Below are positions 11,466 to 23,731 of a stretch of 64,000 nucleotides of DNA, piece by piece. Position 1 is the first letter of the stretch; every line of letters begins with the position of its first letter. The DNA is from Gymnothorax reevesii (Eukaryota; Chordata; Actinopteri; Anguilliformes; Muraenidae). The translations under genes and the position numbers were made by a program. Where the stretch lies: assembly GCA_029721435.1 (NCBI GenBank), contig CM056580.1, positions 76,285,367 to 76,349,366 of the forward strand, in the 5' to 3' direction. Under the pieces are notes generated by a model. It made no database searches. It was not told the DNA's origin and was given only the letters and a program-made list of their open reading frames with translations.

Positions 11466-11760
11466 CAGTACCAGTCAACTGTTAGGACACACCTAAAGCA
11501 TTCTATTTCCAGTTAAATTTTAGTGGTTGACCACTAAAACCACAACCACAAAGTCAAATAGAACATGATAACGGTGTCCAGAATAGTGTCAAAAATGTTG
11601 GAATTCATAAAGAAGCCATATTTGACAAAATCAGGTGAAATAAAACAATTTGGTTTAGGCAAATTGACCAAAAAGAAGCAAACCACAAGTGCTGTACGTC
11701 TATGGAAACCTCTATTGTCATGCTAGTGTGAACAGTAAAAACCATGTGACTGTCTAAAAT
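11466..11760. mobile_element. Tc1/mariner relic (one end)
   Basis: The end 'cagtaccagtcaactgttag' followed by GACACACCTAAA resembles the terminal repeat of a widespread fish Tc1/mariner family. The body shows only degenerate helix-turn-helix coding. No right terminal repeat was found. Confidence 0.45.
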
Positions 11761-11795
11761 AAATAAATAAATAAAAGTGTGTGTGTGTGTGTGTA
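11757..11795. repeat. Microsatellite (AAAT)n then (GT)n
   Basis: AAATAAATAAATAAAA followed by nine GT units. Confidence 0.9.
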
Positions 11796-12089
11796 ATTTT
11801 TCTGTAAATAAAAGGACTTTATTTCATTGTTATAGTTGATCATTTTAAGACTTTTGGGTGTTTTTTTTACTTTGGGCTTGTATTTTATGCATCATTTCTG
11901 AAAACGTTTCACTTTGGTCCGACACAGGCAAGAACCAGCCCAGTACTTCGTGTGAAAAATGTAATGATGTAATTTTCCATTGAAAAAAAATTCAATACAG
12001 TCTAATCCCAGGAATGTAGACATGAATACTTGTACTGCATTCTTCACAATGGCACAGAGACACAAAATACTTCCACCCTTGGCCCTCAC

Positions 12090-12438
12090 CTTCTCCTCTG
12101 CCATATTTAGAGCCTGGTGACCAGGACACAGCTTCCACGTAGCCCAGCTCTCTGCACACAACATTGGCAGCATGGATGGAGAAGTCATCATCACAGACGG
12201 TGCCCCACTCCCCCTCATAGAATACCTCCACGCGACCCTCGTTGTGCTTGCGCTTCTCCCCAACCAAACGCAACTGGATCCTAGGGGTGTCCGGGGGCAG
12301 CTCTGGGACTTGGTAGTGCTCCTCCACTGGCTCTGGGTAGCCCTGAGGGTATCCCCAGTGCTCATACTGAGCCAAGCACACGGCCCACAGGCACAGCAGG
12401 GAGGTCAGACAGCAGGGAATAGAACAGGAGGCTTGCAT
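12090..12438 (-). CDS. loxl2: loxl2 first coding exon (signal peptide and start of SRCR1)
   Basis: The ATG at 12438 opens a secretory signal peptide, [20 protein letters not shown], with likely cleavage before QYEHWGY. A short proline-rich linker follows, then from about residue 53 the first SRCR domain: [39 protein letters not shown] and RELGYVEA. This order and wording are those of vertebrate LOXL2 rather than LOXL3 or LOXL4. The exon ends GGAGAAG|GTGAGG at 12090/12089, leaving one base of a split codon that fits the exon at 7394. The protein would be secreted, with catalytic LOX domain exons outside the window. The intron to exon 2 is 4695 bp and is largely transposon sequence. Frames that read past 12090 are intron. 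Confidence 0.92.
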
Positions 12439-12463
12439 AGCTGAGGCTGTTTAGGGACTGAGG
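12439..12463 (-). other. loxl2: Probable 5' UTR part of loxl2 exon, with splice acceptor
   Basis: Upstream of the ATG on the minus strand, a pyrimidine-rich tract ends in CTGCCAG (12470-12464). This fits a splice acceptor, so about 25 nt of 5' UTR may precede the ATG in this exon and transcription would start further right. This is inferred from the site alone. Confidence 0.4.
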
Positions 12464-13289
12464 CTGGCAGCACACAAGAGGCAAGAAAGAACATGGGGCA
12501 TTAGAGCTCTTCGGACATGGGAAAACACTTCTACAATTAGTAGGAATGACTTGGAATTGCATAGTTGCTGACTGCTAACCTCTGACAATTTACCACTACA
12601 AATTACAAGGACTGAAAAGCGTTTGCGCGCATGAAAGTCATCAGACTGATGCACAGAAATTGCTAAGTTTTTCCATTCAGCTCAAGAAGTTTCATTTTAC
12701 CAACTCATCCAATAAGCTGCTCAGACCTGTATAGACCGCAAATGAGCAAAATAAATACATGAAAGAGAAAAGCGCTTCAGGTAATAATACTTTACAACAA
12801 GAATCCATGAATCAATATCAACCAATATAGTGTTTAAGACTACTTAATGATGAACAGATATTTAAAGCATGAAAATAACGTCATCAATTATCAGTTGGCA
12901 AGTAAATTAACTAATGTAAATTAACCAAATCAGGCATCAGCTTAAAAATTTTAGGTTCAGCTTAAAATTCAAATCTAATAAGAAGTTATTTTGCACTTTA
13001 TGGCATATGCTAAGAACAACAAGCCTTTTTCTTGTTTCAGAAGCTGGCCCCAGCATTTATAAGATGCTTCCGATCATCATTTTGGAAAACTGCTTAATAT
13101 TTCTTCTCTGCTTGTTGGACATGGCCTATTAACATACTACAATGCTGTGAGGATGCATGTAGCCTTTTCCCAATTTCTTCTAGTTTTGCTAGTTTGTCAC
13201 AATTAAATGTTTCAGGTCATGTGACTTATTTTAATATTAGACAAAGACAAAGAGCAGCTTTTAAATCATCATTTTATTCGCTGAAGTTA

Positions 13290-13470
13290 TTCAAAACCTT
13301 TATCACCCATGTGAAATAATTACCGCCCTAAACGTAATAACTGGTTGTGCCATCCCAGGTGGCAACGACTGCGATCAGACTTTTGCAAGAACTGGCACTG
13401 AGTCGTTTCCATCACAGCGGAGGAATCTTGGCCCATTGTTTTTCCCAGCTCAGCTACACTCATGAAAAAC
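13290..13470 (-). repeat. Old Tc1/mariner-like relic
   Basis: The stretch 'taactggttgtgccatccca' through 'ggaggaatcttggcccattg' looks like the reverse strand of a decayed DNA-transposon coding region seen widely in fish. No frame is intact. The interval 12470-13290 has no recognised feature. Confidence 0.35.
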
Positions 13471-13589
13471 AATAGTGTGAATGCTAATAATTTGTTTAAT
13501 TGGTTGATAAAGTTACGTTTTCACATAGGGTTAGGCAGGGCTTGAGCCTTTTTCCTTCAATAGATGAGATTGCTATGGAAAAACTGCAT

Positions 13590-14392
13590 TTTCATCTTTG
13601 CCAAATATGAAATTTGACAGTGGCTATTCTTACGGCAGCCGTAAAGATACTCCGTTTGGCTATTCTTATGTCCTTCCATGTGCACATGTACAAAGCACCA
13701 AATTCAGGACTTCGTGCAAAGTATAACCTCATATAATATAAAATATAGGCCTTAATTCGCTTTCTTAGCTTGCTAGTTCGCTAGCCTAGCCAGCCAACAG
13801 TTTGGTGCACAGAATTCAATCGAAAATAAATGAATAAAAAGGATCCATTATTTCGCCATCTCATTTAGCTAGAGTTGAACTGCGAGTATTTACGTTATAC
13901 TATACGTAACTGTCAGCTAGCTAGGCTAGCGAACTGGTGAGCTAAGCAAGCAAACTAATGTTAGCGAGCTAGCTTGCGAGCTGTTATATTTGGTATAACA
14001 TAAATTTATCGTGGTTCAACTCAAGCTAATTGAGATAGTGAAATAATGGATAATTTTTATTTATTCATTTTCTGTTGACATCCATGCACCAAACTATTGG
14101 CTAGCTAGGCAAGCGAACTTGGTAGCTAAGCAAGCTAACTAACATTAGCTAGGTAGCTAGCTAGCTAGTCAGAAAGCCTAGCGAGCAACCAGAGGTGCCA
14201 AATCGGGCCTAATGGACATAACAGGTAAAATACAAAAATTTGCAGGCGGCTTGATCAAAATCTAAGTCCAGAATTCAGTGCTATGCGCATGTGCAAACGG
14301 AGGGACGTAACAATAGCCTAACGGAGTATCTTTACGGCTGCCACAAGAATAGCCACTGCCATGAAATTTACTTTGACGATCTTCAAAATTTG
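13590..14392. mobile_element. Foldback element, arms of about 350 bp
   Basis: The left arm (GCAGCCGTAAAGATACTCCG at 13636-13655, then TTGGTGCAC, AATCGAAAATAAATGAA, AGTTGAACT) recurs as its reverse complement in the right arm (AGTTCAACTC-like, TTCATTTTC, GTGCACC-like, CGGAGTATCTTTACGGCTGC at 14322-14341). The centre lies near 13945. Clusters of GCTAGC lie inside both arms. There is no coding frame and no clear target duplication. It is a palindromic non-autonomous DNA element of unknown superfamily. Confidence 0.75.
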
Positions 14393-14732
14393 CGTGGCAA
14401 ATACAAATTAGATGAAATTAGGGACAGGCCAGGGCACCTACTTTTTCACAGCACTGTACCTAGATTTTTATGTAGAATAATAGCTGTAACTAAGTGGTAC
14501 AAGCAATCGTTTCTTGGAAAAAGACGAACAGTGAAAAATCAAGGGCATATTTTACATAAGATTACTGTGTTAGGCAGATAATTGTGCTGAGTAGAACCTG
14601 AAACAGTACCTGAAAAACCACTGACACTTAAAATGGGGGATTACCAATCAGCAGGCAACAGTGCTTCCTTAAAATAAATAAAACACAACACTGTCCCATA
14701 CAATTCCTTACATTACTGCATGTCAGCTGGTG

Positions 14733-17700
14733 TAGTTTAACTGCCAGAATTTATACCGTTTAGGCGGTGGGAGATATATGTCTGTTAGATATTTGCCTGA
14801 ATTTTTTTCCTGTGGAAGGCCTTTGGGTAGGCAGGAAAATCCCAAATTTTCATCCTCCAAAAGTGAACGGTTTGGTTGCTAGGGACTCCAGAAGGGTCAA
14901 CCTCTGGAGGGCCAAAATGGAACTTTTAAAAAAAATAGGCATTTGGGTTAAAATATCTCAGTGCGCCCTCAATAGCCCAGCTTCATTTTCACTGCTTTTA
15001 ATCTTTGTTGGGAGAAGTTTTGGAAAATCATAAAAATTTGGTGGGCTGTTGAGGGCGCCATCTACAGGCTTCCCTCACTTTTTTACCAGTGATTTTTCAA
15101 AACTTTTCCAAAACTTTTCCATAATATTTTACCTAATTTCCATGACTTAGTTTAAAATAGCTAAGGCCTATAATAGCGAACACAGAGCGCCATAATGAGC
15201 TTCTACAGAGAGCTAAGCACTAAGCAGTGTAGCAAAAATGTAGCATGGAGAATGGAAGGGAAATTGTGTCTATCTACCACCTATCCTAGGGCATCACATA
15301 ATGGCATAAGGGCCCATGGCACCATTCTTGTGTTTTCTCAGTTATATTCAACAAACAAACAGCAATAAATAACCAGGTGCAACATTTAAATGCTCAAGAA
15401 GGCAAAAACATTGAAGAGGTAACAAATGGATGGCATTTAATATATTCTGAGGCAGATGTGGAACATATTATTATTATGGCACGGTGGCACAGTCGTTAGC
15501 ACTACTGCTGCACAGCAAGAAGGTCATGGGTTCGAATCTGGCCTGGGGCCTTTCTATGGCTCCCCGTGTTCACGTGGGCTTCCCCCCACCCACAAAAACA
15601 AGTATAATCGGAACACTCCTGTATAGCTGTGTGTGAATGTTTGGTGGTGGTCGGAGGGGCCGTAGGCACATACTGGCAGCCACGCTTCCGTCAGTCTGCC
15701 CCAGGGCAGCTGTGGCTACAAAAACGTAGTTTATCACCATCAGAGCGTGAATGAATAATGAATCCATTGTGAAGCGTCTTTGGGTGATCAGAAAAGCGGT
15801 ATATAAAACTGATGCATTATTATTTAGAGTGTATTATCCTTGCTTGTGTGCATTGGTCACAGAATCTGGGGGACGCCGTCGAGTTAGGGAAAGGTTAGGA
15901 AAGGTTTTATAGAAAAGCTAACCGAGGAAAAGTTTCATAGAATAGCTGTCTTTTGTGAGATTTTCTTTGCCATATGCAAAATTATCAGTGCATTCGTCTG
16001 TAGGAGGCCTAGTGCCTATTGCAGTACAGACAAAAAAAATATGTTTCTTGCAAAGCTGCCAACTAATTGTTCTCATTAGCATGCACATACTTTTTTGATA
16101 ATATTTTCATTTCATAATATCTGCACATCATACTTGCTCTGATGGAAAAATACTTGAACTGCCCTCCGAAAGTTTCTACAAAGTGATAATAAAGGATCCA
16201 GGTTTTGGCCCATGGCATAACGTACTTCTCTGGTGAGCACGGTGAAATGGAAGCTTTCAGAGTACATGTAAAGAGAAAGTTTAGGTTGACGTCCACCTTT
16301 TCACTTGAAATTGTAGTGGGATGGTGAGGGGGCGCGGAATTATAGGTGGCGCTCAAGTTGGTGAAAATACAAAAATAGGGTTATTCTGCGGCTGTAGATC
16401 TCCACGCGCCCCCATCAGATTTGAATGATATCTGTTTTATTTGATAGCCCTATATGTCCACTATATGTACCAAAAAGAAGTGGGGTTCAACTGTATTAAC
16501 CCCTTTTTGACCATCCCAGTAGACACACTTCTCATATTCTGGACTTGGGTATGAGGTTGCCATTCTTGGAACTGCAAAGTAAAGAAACCATTTTCAGCTC
16601 CCCCCTCCTGAGGATGAAATGGGAGGTTTTACAATTAGGAGGGGCAAGGGCATTTTTTGAACAAAACTCTCCAGGGCACTTTTGTACAGCTATTGACTTT
16701 GTGACGTCTGAGGATTGAATAAAGGGATGAAGGCAACAAGGCATGATGGAAAGGTAACCAACTGAAGGTGCACACATCTGGTCCTTGGCCAAGGGTTATT
16801 TCATGAGCTGCAGGGCCTGAAATAAATATCTATTCATCCAATTAAGCAGCAGTGAGACTGGGACAGGAAAAGCAATACATGTAACTGCTCACATGTGGGT
16901 GGGCCCAGGACGGGGGATCAGATAGAACCCTCTGCTGAGCAGAAGGTGGAAAAGATCATCAAAAAGGAGTCACCACATTTTCTCATTCACATCTGTATGC
17001 ATCAAGCTGTTGCACTGTGTACTTTCAGTTTCACCTGACAATGTGCACAATTTTTACTTTCTTACTCTTGGCTAGTTTCATGCTTTCCGATGTCGAAGGT
17101 GTCTCCCAAAAAAAAAAAAAAAAAACAGACTGGGGGGAAAACCAAGTGTCTGACATCATACTTTCACCTGAGTTTTCTCTAACAAAGTAAGGATGATGGA
17201 GATAATGAGTGATTTATTTTCCTGAAATTAGCATGACAAAAGAAGTAAACTCATTTTTTTAAATGTATTCATGAGCAGTGAAGCATGCAATCTGTCCGGC
17301 CCCGCCTCCAATCTTCTAAACATTCTAAAGGAAGTCAGCAGAAGGCCCGACCCTATCCATTGATTCAGAAGAGAGCTTTCAATAGCTGATTGCTCCACGA
17401 AAAATCTTCCATTGGCATTGATTTCAAACTGACGCCTATGCTGACTTATGTACCATAACAGCACTACATAGACAAGCGTATGGAATGGTCACGACACACC
17501 TATCAGAATGATGGTCAAAAACGGTAAAAACAGTTGAACCCCAATAGCAATCTTTTTGCTACACATAGGGGACATGTTGGGCTATCAAATAAAACAGTAT
17601 TTATTCAAATCTGATGGGGGCGCATGGAGATCTACAGCCTCGGAATACCCCTATTTTTGCATTTTCACTAAATTGAGCGCGTTCAGCACCCTCACCATCC

Positions 17701-18050
17701 CACTACACTTTCAAGTCGATTAGTACAAGGCAGTGAAATAGAATCATGTTATGCATAAACAAGCTTGGGCTAACAAGGGAGCAAGCAAGGAATGCCTCAA
17801 ACGTGACTGCTACGCCAAGATGGCGTTTTCAAGTGCCCCCTACTGGTGGCGCCCTCAACCGCCCACCAGAGACCCCTCTCGAGACCATAAAAACCAAATC
17901 GTCAACTTCTGGAACCTGAAAACCAGGAATTTTACAATTTACTAATAGATCTTGCACCAAAAGAAATTTCAGGCCACTTACTATCACACACATATCAACC
18001 CCTAACAGATATCCGCCTAACCGTTATAAATTCTGGCAGTTAACACATTT
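14733..18050. mobile_element. Composite long-inverted-repeat element
   Basis: Outer arms: 14733-15070 (TTAACTGCCAGAATTTATAC, then a segment ending GGGCTGTTGAGGGCGCC) match the reverse complement of 17820-18045. Inner arms: 16283-16515 match the reverse complement of 17513-17745, sharing GTAGATCTCCA-GCGCCCCCATC and GATGGTGAGG. The left arm is interrupted at about 15180-16280 by a block containing a SINE-like copy. The 1-kb core (16516-17512) has only two short minus frames (16532-16792, 17228-17464) with no recognised domain. Confidence 0.6.
15479..15830 (+). repeat. Decayed tRNA-promoter SINE-like copy
   Basis: The head GGCACGGTGGCACAGT and the B box GGTTCGAATC (15531-15540) repeat the element at 5-380. 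The 3' part is different ('tgatcagaaaagcggtatat'), so the head may have been joined to another tail. The insertion lies between the outer and inner left arms of the 14733-18050 structure. Confidence 0.6.
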
Positions 18051-19545
18051 TCCAACCAAGAAGAGATCTGACATCATCGAAAGAAAGGTATTACGTATGA
18101 ATGCTCCACTTTGTTGTAAAAATAACTCCATGTTCAAGCTTCGTTATTCCAGAGTCACTTTTATAAAAATCAACTCTCACTGGGAATGCGTAAAACTTTT
18201 ATCCTACCGTTAGTTACAACTAAGAATATTGAGAGAAACAATTAAACCCCAAAATGAGAAATAATGCATTTGTTTTTCTCCATATTATGCATATCAATGT
18301 TTAAACCACTCCAAACCACAGACAGACTGCAGATATAGCAATTCAATGCATTCTTCTTAACTTTAAGGAATTACAATACCCCACCAAGGGACGCTGGCCT
18401 TAAGTTTAAAGAATATTTTCTTACGTCACCAATGGCATTTTATATGAGCTGTCCACTCTTTCTCTCCCTCTTCCTTTCCACTTCCAGTGCAATGCAGGAA
18501 TACGATCCCCCAAATGCATTGCGCTGGTTCACAAATTAATAATCATCAATCAACTAAATGATTTCAATAAAATTAAAAATAATTCACATATCTTTAACTT
18601 CACATTAACTATAAGGGTTTTACTTCAGAGGACAACAGTAACAAAATAACACCGTTGGCATAACAACAGATGCGGGGAAAGTCCATGCAAGAAGCAATAA
18701 AACCTTCAATCGCAGACTCAAATACCAATAAATCATGCATTTAACTAATTACGTGCTCCCTCCAGGAAAGTAGCGGACTAAGCTGAGCGAAACACCTTCC
18801 ACAAATAAATGGGCAGAGTTCCATGTTAAAAATTCGACCATTTCTTCGATTGAATTAAAACAATATCCAGAATAATATAATCCAAGGCACATTGTTAACA
18901 TTAGCTATCTTTCAATAATAGTCAATCAGGTTTTGCGTCTAAAAATCAAACAAAACTAAGACGTGATAAAGTCGAATGCAAGAACACCGAAGAAAATTAT
19001 AAGTCCTCGAAGATGCAAACCATCAGTTCAATCAAATGGAGTGCTTTCCTTAGGATGGAAACTTACGTAATTTGAAAAATCGAAGGCAATAAGGGTTTCA
19101 ACGAAGATATCACTCTAATCCGCTGTATGTCTGACCAGGTACATCTGCAAATCCTCCTCAGTTAACTTTTCTTAGGAGCACTTTTTTCCCGGAAAACTTA
19201 CACTGACAACCAGCATTATCAGTGGAGTTGCGGACCAAGTCACGCCTCGCGAAACTGCCCAGTTACGCCCGAAGCAATAATGACCTCATCGTTATCCCAG
19301 AACATCATGATAGGGAGAGAAGCCAAAAATTCATCCCGCAATGGACCAATTGCCGCAACGTTCAGGGATTTTAGCGGCCTCACCACTGCCTAGGTCGTGT
19401 AGCTTATGTATGCGCCTTACAGCATTTTTTTTTTTTTGGCTTTTTGCCATTTTAGCATATTCCTTTTATGACGGACCAAACCATCAAAGTTAATTAAAAA
19501 CTAAGGCAAATTTTGCTGTAGCCAAGCGTAGGCCTACCATCCTAC

Positions 19546-19577
<32 letters not shown>

Positions 19578-20040
19578 GGGAGGGGGGCGGAAATGCTAAC
19601 TCAAAGCTGGAGAGATACACTGCGTGCTCCGTACTAACCTTGGGACGCATTAACAGACCACATCGATATGACAAATGTCTACTGAGCAACTTTGTGGCTG
19701 AAATTGCCGGCTTTGTTTCCTGTCATTCGACTAAATAAAGGTAAAATGTGATATGCTTCCCTGATCATGTTTTCTTTCATCCTTTCATAAGCTATCAAAA
19801 TTAAGACGGTGTAAATTTTTACATTGAAAGTATGGACGATTATCCAACACTTAGAGCCGACAGATGACTTGAGTTTACTTCTGCAACTGCATACTTACTT
19901 CAAATTGCGCTGAAATGCCGGCTCATCTGCTTTCCAGGAAAAATTTTCTGAGACATACTGCCATCTACTGTCTGAGAAATACTATACAAAATGTAAACAC
20001 GTACTGGTAATTGATGACTACGTGGCGTTGCTTTTAATAA
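18051..20040. other. No recognised gene; possible loxl2 upstream region
   Basis: This 2-kb stretch has no clear repeat or coding frame. Two poly-T runs lie at 19425-19437 and 19549-19578. A locally CpG-richer patch at 19210-19390, and a GTAAGT donor-like site on the minus strand at 19067-19072, could belong to a non-coding first exon of loxl2. The evidence is weak. Confidence 0.2.
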
Positions 20041-20103
20041 TGATGATGATGATAATAATAATAATAATAATAATAATAATAGGCTAATAGTAGTAGTAGT
20101 AGC
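20041..20103. repeat. Trinucleotide repeats (ATG)n (ATA)n (AGT)n
   Basis: Consecutive runs of ATG, ATA and AGT units. The leucine/serine-rich minus frame across it is an artefact. Confidence 0.9.
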
Positions 20104-20189
20104 AGCTGGCCCAGTAGACAATATTTCTGTAGCCGATAAACTTACATGATCAGAATTAGGCTGGCAATGGATTAACTGATGCATTAATT

Positions 20190-21312
20190 CACTTTACATT
20201 ACATTGCATTTAGCAGACGCTTTCTATCCAAGGCGACTTACAAAAAGGAGTAAAACAAGCATCAGTGGCAAAGTACAATAAGCAAAACATTCTCAAGTGC
20301 ACAAGAAAATAAATAACTGGCCCAGGTGAAAAAATACTATACTTGAATTATACTTTTACAGACTGTATTAAGTATGGTGTATGTTTTTTTTGCCCCCTTT
20401 ATGTGTAATTTAGTGTGCTCAAGTAGTCATTGAATACTACTTGTGTACTACTTCAGTACACTTAAAGTGTACACTTTCTAAAAGTATATATTAAATATAT
20501 TACTTTTTGTGCTTAATTTACAAACGTATATTAGTAATAACTTTTGTATGCAACAAATATACTTTTAATATAATTAAGTGTAATACTTTTTCACCTGGGT
20601 GGGTGAGGTGTAATTGTAGCAAAACAGCAGGACAGAACAAAATAAGTGTCAATGGGATTTGTTTAAGGAGAGAAAGATAAGAGTGAGTGAGTTGGTTAGG
20701 AGAGAAGGTGGACCCAGAAGAGATGAGTCTTCAAGAGCTTCTTGAAGCTAGAGAGGGACGCCCCTGCTCTGGTTGCGGCTGGCAGGTCATTCCACCTGCG
20801 TGGAATTGCCTGTGAGAATATTCTAGCCTGAGAGTGCCTTGTGCATAGAGATGGCACTGCTAGACGGCGTTCCTGGGCAGAGCGCGGTGATTGGCCAGGT
20901 GTGTAAGCCTGTATGATGGGGTTGAGGTAGAAGGGAGCAGACCCAGATATCACTCTGTAGGACAGCAGAAGTGAGTTGTATTTGTTTCGAGCTGCATCAG
21001 GAAGCCAGTGGAGGCAGAAGAGTAGTGGATTGACACAAGCCCTTTTGGGTTCATTGAATACCAGATGCGCCGCAGCATTCTGGACCATCTGTAGAGCTGG
21101 TCATCGGTCATGACACCCAGATTCCTTACCACTTTGGACGGAGTGATTTCACTTGAGGCGATATTGATCTTGAGATCGTGATGGATTGATGGCTGTGCGG
21201 GAAGAGCTCGGTCTTGGATAGGTTCAGCTGAAGGTGCTTTTCCTTCATCCATACAGAAATATCCAAGAGGCAGGCGGAAATTCTTGGCAAGATGGTAGGG
21301 AACCATCAACAT
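20190..21312 (-). pseudogene. LINE-2-type retrotransposon, 3' part, decayed
   Basis: Minus-strand frames retain the C-terminal reverse transcriptase and post-RT region of an L2-like LINE: HHDLKINIASSEITPSK and VRNLGVMTDDQLY (about 21170-21090), then VQNAAAHLVFNEPKRA, LHWLPDAARNKY and RRWNDLPAATRAGASLSSFK ending near 20700. The block between DDQLY and VQNAAA is largely missing, so the element carries an internal deletion as well as frame changes. The 3' untranslated end (20190-20300) has the fish-typical 'gcatttagcagacgctttct' motif and is split by a MITE at 20321-20599. It is 5'-truncated, with no endonuclease domain. Confidence 0.8.
20321..20599. mobile_element. MITE with CCCAGGTGAAAAA ends
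   Basis: It opens CCCAGGTGAAAAAATACT and closes AGTGTAATACTTTTTCACCTGGG-like, an inverted repeat of about 16 bp. The core is rich in AGTAC/AGTATA palindromes like those of the 23.6-27.4 kb array. It is inserted in the LINE-2 3' end. Confidence 0.75.
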
Positions 21313-21886
21313 TCATGTGGTGATGCAGAAAATATGAGCAAGAATATTGTGTGCTGCACTATACATTTTACACAGCATGTAATTAAAATAATTCAAATAA
21401 TTATGAAGGCAAAGCAACATATGGCGTACCACTTTGAAAAATGTTCTCATACTTTGTTTTAACTAGCTGCCGTGTCCTCCTGACAGTGCTGGTACTGCAA
21501 CTGTTAAGGGGGCCAGTCTGGTAAAATACAGTGAAATGCAAGTTGATAAAGAATTCTGAATAAATCATTATTTGATTAAGTAAACTCCTATAAACCACAA
21601 ATTTCTGGAAAGCTGAGACAATGGAGCATCTAAATCTTCCTGAGAAATGTATTTATCTCATTAAATATGCAAATTATTAGCAAATTTCTCAAGGACATGA
21701 ATATTCAAAATATACTGTAGTGCTTGTTCTTTGTACTACTACAGTAATTGTACTTACAATATCAAGGCACTTTTATGTAATTTGATAGCATGGTATGCAC
21801 AACAATCCTATGGCACCGATTGTATAATTTTCATCATTTACATATAATTATAATATTTCAAAGAAAATACAGAAATTAGAGTGTTT

Positions 21887-22270
21887 CTTAGAGTGTTTCA
21901 CAGAACTCGCAGGATATGTCCACAAAAGTACCAGGAACATAACTTGACAGAATTATGACAAAAAAGGCAAAATATGGGCATGGCATGACATAAATCAGAC
22001 TATAAATCAGAAATCGTTTGTCCTATAGCCATAAAATTCACAGGATATATTTATATAAGTACCTGAAACATACGCTGAAAATTGTATTCAAATTGACTGA
22101 AAGGGGGCGCTATAAATGTAAAACATATCAAAGTGGTATAACACAAATCAGACTATAAATCAAAAATAGTTTTCCCAATCATTACAAAACTCTCAGGATA
22201 TGTACAGATAAGAACCTGAAACATAGCCTGAAAGTTTCAATCAAATCAGCTGGTGGCAAAATAGGTCCAC
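21887..22270. repeat. Tandem repeat, about 130-bp unit, three copies
   Basis: Three diverged units share 'aaatcagactataaatca', 'CAGGATAT' and 'CCTGAAACATA' at a spacing near 130 bp. No coding frame. From 21313 to 21886 nothing is recognised. Confidence 0.65.
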
Positions 22271-22309
22271 ATAAATACTTGCAACATGCTCTTAAAGTGA
22301 TTTTTGTCC

Positions 22310-23125
22310 GCTACTGCCACGGTAGCGCACGGAGCGGGGTATATAGTATTCAGTTCCGTCCGGCCGTCCGTCATGTCCCGTTTGTTCTGAACGTGGTATC
22401 TCAAGAACGGTTTGACCGATTCCATTCATCTTTTGTGTGAAGGTATATTTGTGTGATATGCCAGTCCCAGTAGATTTCCGTGACCTTGGCATTATTCTCA
22501 AGGTCATTACAACCATGTGACCACTTACAAATTCCTTGTCAACATGATATCTCAAAAACAGTTCGACCGTTCCATTCATCTTTGATGTCAAGGTGTATTA
22601 GAGGCAGGGGACATAGTATTCAGCTCCATTCGGCCGTCCGTCCATCCCGTTGTCCCGTTTGTTGTGAACGTTATATCTCAAGAACGGTTTAACCGATTCC
22701 ATTCATCTTTGATCTCAAGGTCTATTAGAGGCGGGGGACATAGTATTCAGCTCCATCCGTTCGTCTGTCCGTCATGTCTTGTTTGATGTGAATGTGATAT
22801 CTCAAGAACGGTTTGACTGATTCCACTCATCTTTGGTGTCAAGGTGTATTAGGGGTGGGGGACATAGTATTCAGCTCCATCCGTTCAGCCGTCCGTCCGA
22901 CATGTCCCATTTGTTGTGAATGCGATATCTCAAGAACAGTTTGAATGATTCCATTCATCTTTGGTCTCAAGGTGTATTAGGGGCAGGGGACATAGTATGC
23001 AGCTCCGATCGTCCGTCATGTCCCGTTTGTTGTGAACGCGATATCTCAAGTACGGTTTGACCGATTCCATTTATCTTTAGCGTCAAGGTGTATTAGGGGG
23101 GTGCTCAGAGCCTACTCGATTTTTG
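22310..23125 (+). mobile_element. Helitron-like unit A: 5' hairpin plus six tandem modules
   Basis: A hairpin CGCTAC-tgccacg-GTAGCG (22310-22328) is followed by GGGGTATATAG. Then come six modules of about 116-147 bp, each with GATATCTCAAGAACGGTTTG-like, GA(C/T)(C/T)GATTCCATTCATCTTT and GTCCGTCCGTC runs. Module motifs begin near 22398, 22545, 22673, 22797, 22924 and 23040. The 3' end is not clear. The architecture matches the units at 33360 and 42317; the Helitron assignment is by analogy to the better-bounded 33360 copy. Confidence 0.5.
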
Positions 23126-23731
23126 TGACCTTGGCATTATTCTCAAGGCCATGAATAGGAACGAATAGGAAGGATAGGGGAACAGATTGCAATCTATTCA
23201 TTCATGCTCGTCAATCAGCTTATCATGACTTTCAAGATGGAGGCGACTGGAAACAACAACGAGGTTCTGTTTGCATAAATTGTATTTTTTTTATAAATTA
23301 GCGGTGCATTTTCAAAGTTCTAAGTGCCTCCTTTTAAATGTCAGGGCCCTCGGGATTTTAGCAATGAAGTGTAGAGCTGCTTTGAGCCTTGTTAACGATG
23401 AAAAAAATAGTGATTTCTTTGCATGGCAACGCGATGCCCGATTCACAACCATTGTAAGCCTGTTGGGAGCTTCGGCTAAAAATCCATTTATTTCTAAAAG
23501 TTGCGTGCGTACGGAGGTGGGGTATTTGACAAAAGTTAGTACTCATTATCATGTTTCAATATACCCCAAGTCAATTTCACACCGGAATTCTTCTTTAAGT
23601 TTATAAAAGTATACTCAGAAGTATACTTCAAGTTTAAATTAAGTAAACATAAAGTACACATCTAGTTTACATCTAAGTTTATACTGCAAGTACACTACAA
23701 GTGAACTTTTTATCATACTGCGAGTTAACTA

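Noticed and set aside
19900..20184. Minus-strand frame with leucine and serine runs
   Set aside because: It arises from ATA, ATG and AGT trinucleotide repeats.
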